A stretch of 64,000 nucleotides of DNA from Paracidobacterium acidisoli (lineage in GTDB: Bacteria > Acidobacteriota > Terriglobia > Terriglobales > Acidobacteriaceae): NCBI RefSeq assembly GCF_003428625.2, contig NZ_QVQT02000007.1:124001-188000 (forward strand), in the 5' to 3' direction. Positions 8,771 through 17,731 of this stretch are shown in pieces. The notes beneath the pieces were generated by a model. The model had not been told where the DNA came from. It made no database searches and saw nothing but the letters and a program-made list of their open reading frames with translations. A program made the position numbers and the translations under genes. Numbering within the stretch: the first letter of the stretch is position 1; every line of letters starts with the position of its first letter.

Positions 8771-9484
8771 ATGAAAAGCACCCTCGATCGGGAAGAACAG
8801 CAAACCGACACAGAAATCACCCTGGGAATGACTTCGCTGCTCGGCATCTTCTTCGGACTTGTGCTGATCTGCGGTATCTTCTTCGGACTCGGTTATTCTC
8901 TGGGCCGCGGCAACGGCTCTCATGCACAAAGCGCAGCCACGCCCTCGACAGACGCCACCACAGCCAGCGCAAACCATGCACCCAAGCCCTCTGCCGACCA
9001 GGGCTCCTCGCTACCGCAGACCTCTGCGGACTCCTCCGCCTCGCCTTCCGCGGGAGACAGCTCCAGCGTGACCGTCCCAACCGGATCGGATGCGGCGGCA
9101 CAGACCACATCGGCAGCCACCCCGTCGGAGCCTGCTCCCACGCCTGCTGCCGAAACCGCTTCGACGCCCCCGGCAGTGCTGACCCGCACCACCGCGCCGG
9201 CGCAGACCCAGGCTATGCCACGGCCGGCCGTGGCATCCACTGCCGTACCTTCATCGGCCGGCCCTTCGTCGCCCATCATGGTGCAGATCGCCGCCGTCAG
9301 CCATCAGGAAGATGCTGACGTGCTGATCTCCGCGCTGCGGCGCAGAGGCTACAGCGCGACCGCGCACAGCGAGCCGCAGGACAAGCTGCTCCATGTGCAG
9401 ATTGGTCCCTTCGCCTCACGCGACGAGGCCCGGGCCATGCGGACAAGGCTTCTCGCCGACGGCTACAACGCGATCGTCAAGTAA
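8771..9484 (+). CDS. SPOR-domain protein, membrane anchored
   Basis: A 237-residue protein with a short cytoplasmic head, one membrane helix (about residues 22-46, containing a repeated IFFGL pattern), a long Ser/Ala/Thr/Pro-rich linker (about 50-160), and a C-terminal SPOR domain (about 165-237: MVQIAAVSHQEDADVLISAL, then LLHVQIGPFASRDEARAMRT). SPOR domains bind septal peptidoglycan strands that lack stem peptides, so the protein probably localises to the division site or to remodelled wall. It ends the TPR-NfeD-slipin-SPOR cluster, 27 bases after slipin. The composition of the linker is unlike its neighbours but typical of such linkers. Confidence 0.85.
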   Translation: MKSTLDREEQQTDTEITLGMTSLLGIFFGLVLICGIFFGLGYSLGRGNGSHAQSAATPSTDATTASANHAPKPSADQGSSLPQTSADSSASPSAGDSSSVTVPTGSDAAAQTTSAATPSEPAPTPAAETASTPPAVLTRTTAPAQTQAMPRPAVASTAVPSSAGPSSPIMVQIAAVSHQEDADVLISALRRRGYSATAHSEPQDKLLHVQIGPFASRDEARAMRTRLLADGYNAIVK

Positions 9485-9512
9485 GACAAGGAAACCTGAA
9501 CGCAGACTCGTC

Positions 9513-10223
9513 TCAGGCCCGCATCCACTCCGGCAGACCCGAAGCAATCGCCTCACGCACCGCAGCCATCAGAGCATCCCGGTCCGCGAAGTCCTGCGGC
9601 CAGAGCGCGGGGTGAAAGACGACATGCGCCTTACCCGGTCTGATCTTCACGCTTCCCTTGCGCATCATGCTCTCCGTACCGTAGATCGACACCGGAACCA
9701 CCGGGGCGCCTGTCTCCATCGCCAGATAGAACGGCCCCTTTTTGAAGGCCTGCAGCCGTCCGTCGCGTGAGCGCGTTCCCTCGACAAAGGAGAGAATATT
9801 CACGCCGGACTCGAGAACGCGCACCGCCTTCTCCACGCTTTCCTTCGCGCTCTCCAGCCGCCCGTCGCGGTCTACAGGGATAAAGTCACCCAGCTTCATC
9901 CCGTAGCCGATCACGGGAATTCTGAGCAGCGAGCGCTTGATGAAGACCGAAAGCCGCCCCGGCACCAGCGGCAGCAGAACCGGCGGGTCGAGATTCGAGA
10001 TATGATTCGCGAGATAAATATATCGCTGTGCCGGATCGAGAGGCTCGCGCCGGGTGGCCACAATCTGAATCCCGGCAAACTTCAGCCCGGCGTGCAGGAT
10101 CCACATCGCCCAGCCGTACAGCATGGTAATGTCGCCGCTCACCAGTGTGATCGGAATGCCCACCGCCGCTGCGGGAATCGCGAGCACGACATAGACCAGC
10201 AGCAGCTTCAGCGAAGCGAACAC
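9513..10223 (-). CDS. plsC: 1-acyl-sn-glycerol-3-phosphate acyltransferase (PlsC family)
   Basis: A 236-residue protein with an N-terminal hydrophobic region and the four acyltransferase blocks. Block I is NHISNLDPPVL, the catalytic H(X4)D; block III is FVEGTRSRDGRL; block IV is APVVPVSIYGTE. It acylates lysophosphatidic acid at the inner membrane to form phosphatidic acid. The start is a GTG two bases after the mpl stop, preceded by a good GGAGGGG ribosome binding site inside the mpl end, so it is the distal gene of a long operon. Its specificity towards LPA rather than another lysolipid is by homology only. Confidence 0.9.
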   Translation of the reverse strand: MFASLKLLLVYVVLAIPAAAVGIPITLVSGDITMLYGWAMWILHAGLKFAGIQIVATRREPLDPAQRYIYLANHISNLDPPVLLPLVPGRLSVFIKRSLLRIPVIGYGMKLGDFIPVDRDGRLESAKESVEKAVRVLESGVNILSFVEGTRSRDGRLQAFKKGPFYLAMETGAPVVPVSIYGTESMMRKGSVKIRPGKAHVVFHPALWPQDFADRDALMAAVREAIASGLPEWMRA

Positions 10224-10225
10224 GA

Positions 10226-11680
10226 TCAGCCCCTCCGCGCCGGACCGCTCACGCCGGCGGTCCGCTCTTCGAGCGCTCTGGGCAGCTTCTGATAGATTCC
10301 GTCGAAGCCCCCGTTGGAGAGAATCGCGATCACATCGCCGGGCTCAGCCTGCGGAGCCACTTTCTTCACGATCGCATCGGCATCGGCAAGCAGCTCCGCC
10401 GGACGGCCCGCCGCCTGCAATGCCTCGACAATCTGCTCCGGATGCAGCCTTTCTCCTTCCGGAATATTTTCGCTCTGATAGACCGCGGCCATCACCACGC
10501 GATCGGCCAGCATCAGGCTCTCCACCAGCTCTTTCTCAAAAACATTCCGCCGCAGCGTATTCGAGCGCGGCTCGAGCACCGCCCAGAGCCGCGCCTGCGG
10601 ATACGCCGAGCGCAGCGCCCGCAGAGTCTCGCGAATCGCCGTGGGATGATGCGCAAAGTCGTCGATGATGGTCACGCCATCCACCACCGCACGCACTTCC
10701 AGACGCCGTTTCACGCTCCGAAAGGTGGCCAGCGCCTCGACGATGGCATCGAGCGGCACGCCCTGCCCGGCGGCGAGTGCCGCAGCGGCCGTCGCATTCA
10801 GCGCATTGTGCTCTCCGGCCATCCCCAGCGAGAATTCTGCCCACGCCTCGCCGCTCCGCAGCACCTTCCATCGCGTCTGTCCATCCTGATGCCGCAGCTC
10901 CGTCATGCGCCACATCGACTCCGGCGCGAATCCGTAACGCTCGACGTTACAAAATGACCTGGCCACACACTCTGATACATGCGGCGCGCCATCGAAGGCC
11001 ACCACGCGTCCCCGCCGCGGCACCAGATTTACCAGCCGCCTGAACGCCGTCTTCACCGCGTCGAGATCGCGGTAAATATCCGCATGATCGAACTCCACAT
11101 GCGTCAGAATCATCGCATCGGGGAAGTAATGCATGAACTTCGGGCCCTTGTCGAAGAATGCCGTGTCATACTCATCGCCTTCAATGAGGAACGGCCTGCC
11201 CTCGCGCAGCTGAAAGCTGGTGCCGAAATTCTCCGCTACTCCGCCGATCAGAAACGACGGCGCAAGCTCCGGCTGCCGACGCGAAGCGACCTCATAGATC
11301 CAGGCCAGCAGGCTGGTCGTGGTGGTTTTGCCATGCGTTCCCGCCACCACCAGCGACTCGTGATCTCGGATGAACTCCTCGTGCATCACCTGCGCCAGCG
11401 AGGTAAACGCAATCCTCCGGTCGAGTACCTCTTCGAGCTCCACATTGCCGCGCGAAATCGCATTGCCCACGATCACCAGGTCGGGACAGGGCTGCAGATT
11501 CTCCGCGGAAAAAGGCTCCGCAACCGGAATACCCAGGCTGCGCAGTAAATCGGACATGGGCGGATACGCGGCGCGGTCCGATCCCGTGACGCGATGCCCT
11601 TTGCTCTGCAGCAGCCCGGCGAGCGAAGCCATCGCCGTACCGCAGATGCCGATCAGATGAATGTGCTTCGTCTTCTCCAT
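10226..11680 (-). CDS. mpl: UDP-MurNAc:L-Ala-gamma-D-Glu-meso-DAP ligase (Mpl)
   Basis: A 484-residue Mur-ligase family enzyme. The N-terminal Rossmann domain opens HIHLIGICGTAMASLAGLL; the ATP-binding loop is VVAGTHGKTTTTSLLAW; the central domain holds LIEGDEYDTAFFDKGPKFMH and the HVEFDHADIY metal site; the C-terminal domain has DDFAHHPTAIRETL. The ICGTAMASLA version and EGDEYDTAFFDK are typical of Mpl rather than MurC. Mpl attaches recycled murein tripeptide to UDP-MurNAc in the cytoplasm. It lies directly after ldcA, which trims tetrapeptides to the tripeptide Mpl uses, and near dapF. The ATG at 11680 is chosen by homology; the frame is open 51 bases further upstream. Confidence 0.92.
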   Translation of the reverse strand: MEKTKHIHLIGICGTAMASLAGLLQSKGHRVTGSDRAAYPPMSDLLRSLGIPVAEPFSAENLQPCPDLVIVGNAISRGNVELEEVLDRRIAFTSLAQVMHEEFIRDHESLVVAGTHGKTTTTSLLAWIYEVASRRQPELAPSFLIGGVAENFGTSFQLREGRPFLIEGDEYDTAFFDKGPKFMHYFPDAMILTHVEFDHADIYRDLDAVKTAFRRLVNLVPRRGRVVAFDGAPHVSECVARSFCNVERYGFAPESMWRMTELRHQDGQTRWKVLRSGEAWAEFSLGMAGEHNALNATAAAALAAGQGVPLDAIVEALATFRSVKRRLEVRAVVDGVTIIDDFAHHPTAIRETLRALRSAYPQARLWAVLEPRSNTLRRNVFEKELVESLMLADRVVMAAVYQSENIPEGERLHPEQIVEALQAAGRPAELLADADAIVKKVAPQAEPGDVIAILSNGGFDGIYQKLPRALEERTAGVSGPARRG

Positions 11681-11702
11681 GCTCTTCAAATCCAATACGC
11701 CG

Positions 11703-12644
11703 TCATCCAGTCCGGACCGCTGCCTCCGCATAGTGCAGGGACGGCTGATCTTCCAGCATCAGCTCCGCCTCGATGCCCATGGGCAGCGTGACATTCCCGC
11801 CTGAGACATGTCCTGATCGCAGCCCAATCGCAATCGGTCCATCGAACCAGTCCAGCACGCGCAGAATCACCTGTTCCACCAGGTCCGGATGCGCTCCCGG
11901 CGAAACGCAGTCCAGCATCTCGCCAAAGATAAAGCCGCTCACGCCGTCGAATTTACCCGCCAGCACCATCTGCCGCAGCATTCTGTCGATCTGATACGGC
12001 TTCGTTCCCACATCTTCGAGAAAGAGCAGCTTTCCCTCCGTTTGTGGCGTAAAATGCGTGCCCAGCGCGGCAGTCAGGATGCTCAGGCATCCGCCATACA
12101 TCACCCCGCGCGCCCGTCCTGGCCTCAGAATACGAAGCCCCTGCTGCGGCCCGGCTTCCACCTGTCCGCCATTGCAGGCAGCGGCAAAGCTGCTCTGGTC
12201 GACGCCGTTCTCCACCGCGAAATCCGCTGCGACCATCGGCCCATGAAAAGCCACCAGCCCCGCCTGATCCAGCAGCCAGGTCTGTACCGTTGTCAGGTCG
12301 CTGTACGCAAAAAATGGCTTCGGATGGCTCCGGATCAGATCGAGGTCCAGGTCTTCCAGCAGATAATTCGATCCGTAACCGCCACGCGTACAAAATATCG
12401 CCGCAATCTCCGGATCGCGAAAGGCCGTGTGCAGATCCTCGATCCGCTCCTCAGGCGTTCCGGCAAAGTAGGGAGCCTGCCTCCCGTACGCGTGCGGAGA
12501 TGCCGCTACCTCGTAGCCCAGCTCGCGCAGCCGCTCGATGCCACGTGTAATGCGCTCCGCCTTTGCGCTGCTCGCCGGGGAAACAACGGCGATCTTTGCT
12601 CCGGACTGTATGGCCGGAGGCCTGAGAAGCGAGACCTTACCCAC
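11703..12644 (-). CDS. ldcA: Muramoyltetrapeptide L,D-carboxypeptidase (LdcA, peptidase S66)
   Basis: A 313-residue S66 family protein. It shows the N-terminal KIAVVSPASSAKAERITRGI, the nucleophile region IFCTRGGYGSNYLLEDLD (catalytic Ser in GYGS), FAYSDLTTVQ, and the C-terminal GLRSGHVSGGNVTLPMG with the conserved His. It cleaves the L,D bond between meso-DAP and terminal D-Ala in murein tetrapeptides, and is cytoplasmic (no signal peptide). The start is set at GTG 12644, overlapping the dapF stop by eight bases, because a GAGG ribosome binding site lies six bases upstream; a TTG at 12665 is possible but has no such site. It feeds Mpl, which is encoded next. Confidence 0.9.
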   Translation of the reverse strand: MGKVSLLRPPAIQSGAKIAVVSPASSAKAERITRGIERLRELGYEVAASPHAYGRQAPYFAGTPEERIEDLHTAFRDPEIAAIFCTRGGYGSNYLLEDLDLDLIRSHPKPFFAYSDLTTVQTWLLDQAGLVAFHGPMVAADFAVENGVDQSSFAAACNGGQVEAGPQQGLRILRPGRARGVMYGGCLSILTAALGTHFTPQTEGKLLFLEDVGTKPYQIDRMLRQMVLAGKFDGVSGFIFGEMLDCVSPGAHPDLVEQVILRVLDWFDGPIAIGLRSGHVSGGNVTLPMGIEAELMLEDQPSLHYAEAAVRTG

Positions 12645-13437
12645 CAAAAGCCTCGCCCGTCGCAATCAGATCAGCCGGACCGGTCAGCGTCATCTCTCTG
12701 CCCTCGCCCGCCCACTCCACGTGCTGTCTGCCTCCTGGCGCATCCACCAGCAGATGCGGCGCACCACCGTAACGAGCAATCACCGTCGCCGCGCAGGCAC
12801 AGGTTCCGGTGCCGGAGGAGGTTGTCGGTCCCACGCCGCGCTCGAAGATCCGGATTGCGATCTCTTTTGTATCGAGGATGCGCACAAATTCCACATTCGT
12901 CTGCTGCGGAAACTGTAGATGGAAGCAGATCTCCTGCCCCAGCGCCTGCCAGCTTCTTCCGTGCGCCTGAAACTCTTCTCCCTCAACCAGAATGACGAAG
13001 TGCGGATTCCCCATCGAAACCACCGTTCCCTCGACAACGGTTCCGTCCGCCAGCGTCACTTTTTCCGCATGCACGACGGGAACGCCCATCCCGGCGGCGA
13101 TCTCGTAATGGCTCTCCGCGGTGCTCACCATGCGGCATGCGCGAACGCCCGCATCGGTTTCGAGCGTCACCACATCGCCCGGTGCGGCATTTGCCTGGTG
13201 CGCCATCCACGCGGCCACGCAGCGGGTTCCGTTGCCGGAGATCTCCGCAATCGAGCCATCGGCGTTGGCCAGCCGGATCGTCCCGCTCAGACTGCCCGTC
13301 CACTCCAGGAACTCCACGCCGTCGGCGCCTACTCCTGTATTGCGCGCGCACAGCTTCTTTGCCAGCTCAGGATCGCACTTTCCTTCCACCACCAGAAAAT
13401 CGTTACCGCACGCATGCGCCTTCACAAAGCGCGTCAT
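12637..13437 (-). CDS. dapF: Diaminopimelate epimerase
   Basis: A 266-residue enzyme that converts LL-diaminopimelate to meso-diaminopimelate for lysine and peptidoglycan synthesis. The opening FVKAHACGNDFLVV, the first catalytic cysteine in SGNGTRCVAAWM, and the second cysteine in SSGTGTCACAATV are all present, so both acid/base residues are intact. Length is normal. Its start overlaps the mgtC stop by four bases (ATGA) and its end overlaps ldcA, so translation is probably coupled. The grouping with ldcA and mpl is a local DAP/murein-peptide module. Confidence 0.95.
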   Translation of the reverse strand: MTRFVKAHACGNDFLVVEGKCDPELAKKLCARNTGVGADGVEFLEWTGSLSGTIRLANADGSIAEISGNGTRCVAAWMAHQANAAPGDVVTLETDAGVRACRMVSTAESHYEIAAGMGVPVVHAEKVTLADGTVVEGTVVSMGNPHFVILVEGEEFQAHGRSWQALGQEICFHLQFPQQTNVEFVRILDTKEIAIRIFERGVGPTTSSGTGTCACAATVIARYGGAPHLLVDAPGGRQHVEWAGEGREMTLTGPADLIATGEAFGG

Positions 13438-14153
13438 TCATCCTCCGGATCACGAAAAATATGAACTTCATCGATGATGGGCGAAGCCTTCAGCGACTCA
13501 AGCATGCGCCGATGCCCGCGATGCGTGGTGGCCACCGTAAACGAGACGCGCTCCAGCTCCCCGATCGAATCATGGTCCACGCTCGAGAGCTGCCGGTTCT
13601 CCCTGTCCATCGCGCGCAGAATCGCCAGCGTCATCTTCTCCGCATCGCGGCCGCGCGTCTCATACACCACGGAATAAAACTTCAGGTTCGATTTGGTCTC
13701 CAGTACGCCCACCACTTCCAGCACCACCAGCACCAGCACCGTCGAAAAGATGGCGGGAACATACAACCCCGCGCCGCACGCCATGCCGATCGAAGCTACA
13801 GCCCACACCGTCGCCGCGCTGGTCAGCCCGCTGACCCGGTCGCGGTTGTGCAGAATCAGCCCGGCGCCGAGAAAGCCGATGCCCTGCACGATGTTCGATG
13901 CGATCTGCGCTTTATTCGGGCTCGTATCGCCGGCTACCACCGTCGACAGAAAGGTGAACAGCGCCGCGCCGAAACAGATCAGCAGATTCGTCCGCACGCC
14001 CGAGGGCTTGTGGTGATACTCCCGGTCGATACCGATTGCGCCTCCCAGCAGCGCCGCCAGCAGCAGCCTTCCGGCCACGTCGCTGGTCAGAATCATCTGC
14101 TGCAGCTGGTTGAAGCTGGTCATATGTGCGCCCTGATCGAATACGAGGATCAT
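13434..14153 (-). CDS. MgtC/SapB family membrane protein
   Basis: A 239-residue protein. The N-terminal 150 residues hold the MgtC membrane domain with four to five helices and signatures AALLGGAIGIDREYHHKPSG, VQGIGFLGAGLILHNRD and GLTSAATVWAVASIGMACG. The C-terminal part (about 155-239) is a soluble ACT-like domain, as in full-length MgtC. MgtC in pathogens inhibits ATP synthase and supports growth in low magnesium; free-living homologues are poorly understood. It is embedded in an operon by ATGA overlaps on both sides. An alternative ATG ten codons in (MTSFNQLQQM) is possible. Confidence 0.9.
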   Translation of the reverse strand: MILVFDQGAHMTSFNQLQQMILTSDVAGRLLLAALLGGAIGIDREYHHKPSGVRTNLLICFGAALFTFLSTVVAGDTSPNKAQIASNIVQGIGFLGAGLILHNRDRVSGLTSAATVWAVASIGMACGAGLYVPAIFSTVLVLVVLEVVGVLETKSNLKFYSVVYETRGRDAEKMTLAILRAMDRENRQLSSVDHDSIGELERVSFTVATTHRGHRRMLESLKASPIIDEVHIFRDPEDE

Positions 14154-15784
14154 TTTTGCGTGATGCTATCACCCGCGGCGGTCGCATTTGAACGGTAAAT
14201 GCGCACGCAGGGTTGACCAGTCGAACACACTATGTTGAGCAGGCTCAGCCCGTCAGGGTGCGCGGCCACCGCCTTCGCGACCGCGTCTCCGTCTTCGGCA
14301 ATCACAAAGCCGGCCGCTTTGGCCGGGTCGCGCAGCGCCGGAGCCCACTGATAATAATCCGTCTCATTGATGGTGCGCTTCAGTGGAATGCCCGCGCGCT
14401 GATAAGCTCCCACGTGGTCCGAGGTCCAGGCCAGAATCCGGCCCTCCTGCGGAAGCTGGTTCAGGGCCCGTGCATAGGCCTGCTCAAAGGGAATGCGCGT
14501 CCGCGAGTTCGCCACCGCTTCGGCCAGCACCAGCGGCCGCGCGCGCATCAGCGCCGAGCAGTCCACGATCGTAAGGCACACCGCCGCAAGCAGCGCCAGC
14601 GGAGCCAGAGACGGCCAGCGCCGCTCCATCTGCCGCGTTACCCATACCACCAGAAAGCCCAGAAACAGGGCAAAGCCGGGCAGCATCTCCATGCCGTAGC
14701 GCGTGTTGTACCAGGAATGCGGCCACCACGGCGGAATAAAGATCGGCACCGATCCCCAGGCGACAGAATAGGCGTAAAACGGCACAGGCAGCCACAGCAG
14801 CAGCGCGGGCAACAGGCATTTTTTGCGCCATCCAAAGACAGCCGCCGCGCTTCCGCCCAGCGTCAGCCACAGCAGCACATTGGTCCATCGCAGCGGCACC
14901 GCTCCCAGCTCGGCGGCCTTCAGAAAATAGAGCGCTGCCACCGGCATGCTGTGCCAGCCCGGATAATGCGGCGAGCCCGGCTTCGTCGTGCGCGCATCGA
15001 TGGCCTTCGCCGAATACGGCCCGCGCATAAAGTCCAGCGGGTCTCCGAACTGCCTGGCGTTCCAGATCAGCCACAGCAGCGGAGCCGCCGCCATCGCCAC
15101 CGTAAACAGCACAAAGGCCCCGCCCGCTTCCGACTTCCATGCCCGCGCACGCCATACGCCGCGCAGCACGATCAGCCACTCAAGAAATGTCAGAACCCAT
15201 CCGTCGTAGCGGGTGAAGATCGCCGCGAGCAGCACCAGGCCAAGGCCCATCAGCATCCGCGCGGCGTGGCGATGCCTCCCCGATGACAGAGCGCGCAGGC
15301 ACGCGGTAAGCAGCAGGGCGCTCCAGATCACCTCGCACAGAAACAACGGCTCCGTCATGGCCGTCGTCTGCATGTAAAGCAGACCCGGATTCAGTCCGAA
15401 GAACAGCGCCGCCACCACTCCGCCCGCAGGAGGCAGCCAGAAGCGCGCCAGCCGGTACAGCCCGGCCACGCTCAGCACATAGAACATCATGGAGGGAATC
15501 GCACCCGCCATTCCGCTCTGCCACCAGCTCATCGGCGCCACGAAGGGAATGAGCAGCAGATGCGGCAGCGGCAGCCAGACCGAGCCAAGCTGCCGGAAGC
15601 CGGGGTTCAGCGAATCGACGACCCGGCGCGCAATGTGCATGTGCGCCACGGCATCGCCGTAGAGCAGCAGCATGCCGCGCGGATAGCAGTACGCGAACGC
15701 CGCCATAGACAGCAGCGTCGCGAGCATCGCCGCGAACAGCGTCTCATGACGCAGCCCGCGCCGCTCCGTCTCTGCTTCAGTCAA
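14150..15784 (-). CDS. GT-C fold membrane glycosyltransferase
   Basis: A polytopic membrane protein of about 544 residues with roughly ten to twelve hydrophobic segments. After the first helix it reads LLYGDAVAHMHIARRVVDSL, where an Asp and His pattern occupies the usual catalytic first loop of GT-C enzymes; QTTAMTEPLFL is also typical of this group. Donor is probably a polyprenyl-phosphate sugar; acceptor unknown. The start is uncertain: I use a TTG that overlaps the pfkB stop by eight bases, matching the coupling pattern of this operon, but the frame is open to 15862 and an ATG lies at 15727. It shares no close resemblance to the GT-C gene at 3302 beyond the fold. Confidence 0.8.
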   Translation of the reverse strand: MTEAETERRGLRHETLFAAMLATLLSMAAFAYCYPRGMLLLYGDAVAHMHIARRVVDSLNPGFRQLGSVWLPLPHLLLIPFVAPMSWWQSGMAGAIPSMMFYVLSVAGLYRLARFWLPPAGGVVAALFFGLNPGLLYMQTTAMTEPLFLCEVIWSALLLTACLRALSSGRHRHAARMLMGLGLVLLAAIFTRYDGWVLTFLEWLIVLRGVWRARAWKSEAGGAFVLFTVAMAAAPLLWLIWNARQFGDPLDFMRGPYSAKAIDARTTKPGSPHYPGWHSMPVAALYFLKAAELGAVPLRWTNVLLWLTLGGSAAAVFGWRKKCLLPALLLWLPVPFYAYSVAWGSVPIFIPPWWPHSWYNTRYGMEMLPGFALFLGFLVVWVTRQMERRWPSLAPLALLAAVCLTIVDCSALMRARPLVLAEAVANSRTRIPFEQAYARALNQLPQEGRILAWTSDHVGAYQRAGIPLKRTINETDYYQWAPALRDPAKAAGFVIAEDGDAVAKAVAAHPDGLSLLNIVCSTGQPCVRIYRSNATAAGDSITQK

Positions 15785-16724
15785 GGTGCGAGAGCTGGCG
15801 GAAGAGCGCAAAGCGTTTCTCGATTTCATCCCGGTCGAGCTGCTGCAGGCGCTCAGTTCCAAAGCGCTCCACGGTAAACGATCCCATCACGCCGCCATAG
15901 AACATCGCCCGCTTAAAGACCGCCGGCGTCAGCTCGCCCTGCGACGCCAGATAGCCGAAGAATCCGCCGGCAAAGGAATCGCCCGCGCCCGTGGGGTCGA
16001 CCACCTCGGAAAGCGGCAGCGCCGGCGCGCGAAACGGCACCGTCAGCACGTGCGCGTCGCTCTTCGCCAGGCCCGGGAACGACCGCTCGCTGAAGAAGGC
16101 CGTCGCGCCGTACTCCCCATGCTTCACCACCAGGCTCTTCGGGCCCATCTCCAGAATCTTCGCCGCAGCGCGCATCAGGTTGCCGTCGCCGGCCAGCAGC
16201 TTCGCCTCGCCGTCGTTGATCAGCAGAGCATCCAGCCCCTTCAGCACGCGCTCCAGATTCTCGCGATGGCCGGTGATCCAGTAATTCATTGTGTCGCCGC
16301 ACACCATGCGCACGTCCGGCATGCTGCGCCGCACCTCTTCCTGCAGCACCGGATCGATATTGGCCAGGAACAGATATTCGCTGTCGCGATACTCGGCGGG
16401 AATCTTCGGCGTAAAGCTCTGAAAGACGTTCAGCTCCGTCGCCAGCGTCTGCGCCTCGTTGAGGTTCTTCATGTACGAGCCCTGCCAGAAGAAGCTCTTG
16501 CCGGAAACGTGATCCAGTCCGCGTGTATCCACACCGCGCCGGGTCAGAATTGCCTCGTGCTCGGGGAGAAAATCCTCGCCGACCACGCCGATCACGCGCA
16601 CCTGGGTAAAGTAGCTGGCCGCCAGCGAAAAATATGTCGCTGCCCCCGCGACACAGCGCTCCACGCGGCCCGAAGGCGTCTCCACCGTATCGAACGCAAC
16701 ACTGCCTACCACGACAATCGACAT
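15777..16724 (-). CDS. PfkB family carbohydrate or nucleoside kinase
   Basis: A 315-residue soluble kinase of the ribokinase/PfkB family. It starts MSIVVVGSVAFDTVET, has the substrate-side GAATYFSLAASYF region, and ends with the family signature VVDPTGAGDSFAGGFFGYLA, including the catalytic Asp of the anion hole. A strong AGGAG ribosome binding site lies just before ATG 16724. It follows mtnP by 48 bases. The substrate is unknown; proximity to mtnP suggests a role in methylthioadenosine or purine nucleoside salvage, but simple sugar phosphorylation is equally possible. Confidence 0.88.
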   Translation of the reverse strand: MSIVVVGSVAFDTVETPSGRVERCVAGAATYFSLAASYFTQVRVIGVVGEDFLPEHEAILTRRGVDTRGLDHVSGKSFFWQGSYMKNLNEAQTLATELNVFQSFTPKIPAEYRDSEYLFLANIDPVLQEEVRRSMPDVRMVCGDTMNYWITGHRENLERVLKGLDALLINDGEAKLLAGDGNLMRAAAKILEMGPKSLVVKHGEYGATAFFSERSFPGLAKSDAHVLTVPFRAPALPLSEVVDPTGAGDSFAGGFFGYLASQGELTPAVFKRAMFYGGVMGSFTVERFGTERLQQLDRDEIEKRFALFRQLSHLD

Positions 16725-16772
16725 TCGCTCTCCTCGCGCCTCTGTTTTCAAAAATTTACTTCTGAAAAATCG

Positions 16773-17633
16773 TTACAGATACTTCCCCATCAGTAACTGC
16801 AGCTTTTCCCGCGTCGCCGCCGGAATCGCATCGCGCTGCGTCAGGATGGCGTGCTGCAGCGCCGAAGCACAGGCGCATGTACGCTCCTTCGGCATGGCAG
16901 CCACGGCTGCCTTTACGACCTTCGCCGCATTGGCCGCATTCTGGTGCAGCACAGCGACAATCTGATCGACGGTCACATCGTCATGGCCTTCATGCCAGCA
17001 GTCGTAATCGGTGACCATGGCCATCGTCGCGTAGCAGATCTCGGCCTCGCGCGCCAGCTTCGCCTCCTGCAGATTGGTCATCCCGATCACGTCGGCGCCC
17101 CAGCTGCGATACAGGTTCGACTCCGCTCGGGTCGAGAACTGCGGGCCTTCCATGCAGACATAGGTGCCGCCGGACTTGCCGATGACGCCTTCCGCTCTGC
17201 AGCCCTGCGCGATGGCCTCCGCCACCGTTGCGCACACCGGATCGCCGAAGGCCACATGGCCCACGATGCCCTCGCCGAAGAAGGTAGAGATGCGGTGGAA
17301 GGTGCGGTCAATGAACTGGTCCGGAATCACGAAGTCGGTCGGCTTGTGCTCTTCCTTCAGCGAGCCGACGGCGGAGACGGAGAGAATCCGCTCCACGCCA
17401 AGCTGCTTCATCGCATGAATGTTGGCGCGGAAGTTCAGCTCCGAGGGAAGCAGGCGATGGCCGCGGCCGTGCCGGGCGAGAAAGGCTACCTTTCGGCCTT
17501 CGAGCTCACCCAGAACGAATACGTCGCTGGGATCGCCGAATGGCGTGGTGACGCGCTCTTCGCGCACCTGGGTCAGTCCGGGCATGGAATACAGTCCGCT
17601 GCCCCCGATGATGCCAATCTCTGCCTTTTGCAA
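16773..17633 (-). CDS. mtnP: S-methyl-5'-thioadenosine phosphorylase
   Basis: A 286-residue purine nucleoside phosphorylase family enzyme. It shows the phosphate-binding [17 protein letters not shown], the [17 protein letters not shown] segment with RHGxxH, and the MTAP-type substrate motif [18 protein letters not shown], followed by [20 protein letters not shown]. The choice of MTAP over plain PNP rests on EGPQFST and MTNLQEA. It releases adenine and methylthioribose-1-phosphate from the polyamine by-product MTA. The start is a TTG, with GGAG six bases upstream; no ATG or GTG fits. It heads the long minus-strand operon. No other methionine salvage genes are visible here. Confidence 0.92.
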   Translation of the reverse strand: MQKAEIGIIGGSGLYSMPGLTQVREERVTTPFGDPSDVFVLGELEGRKVAFLARHGRGHRLLPSELNFRANIHAMKQLGVERILSVSAVGSLKEEHKPTDFVIPDQFIDRTFHRISTFFGEGIVGHVAFGDPVCATVAEAIAQGCRAEGVIGKSGGTYVCMEGPQFSTRAESNLYRSWGADVIGMTNLQEAKLAREAEICYATMAMVTDYDCWHEGHDDVTVDQIVAVLHQNAANAAKVVKAAVAAMPKERTCACASALQHAILTQRDAIPAATREKLQLLMGKYL

Positions 17634-17731
17634 TACGTGCTCCGGCGGCGTCCTGCGCGGCGCGCCGCTTCCGGTGGGATTGAAAGACCAGTATAAATGC
17701 TGGTGCAGCAGTGCTTTTGAAATTCCTGTTC

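Noticed and set aside
9485-9512. Short CCTGA/TCAGG inverted repeat between SPOR and plsC genes as a bidirectional terminator
   Set aside because: Only five base pairs, a long loop and no T run on either strand.
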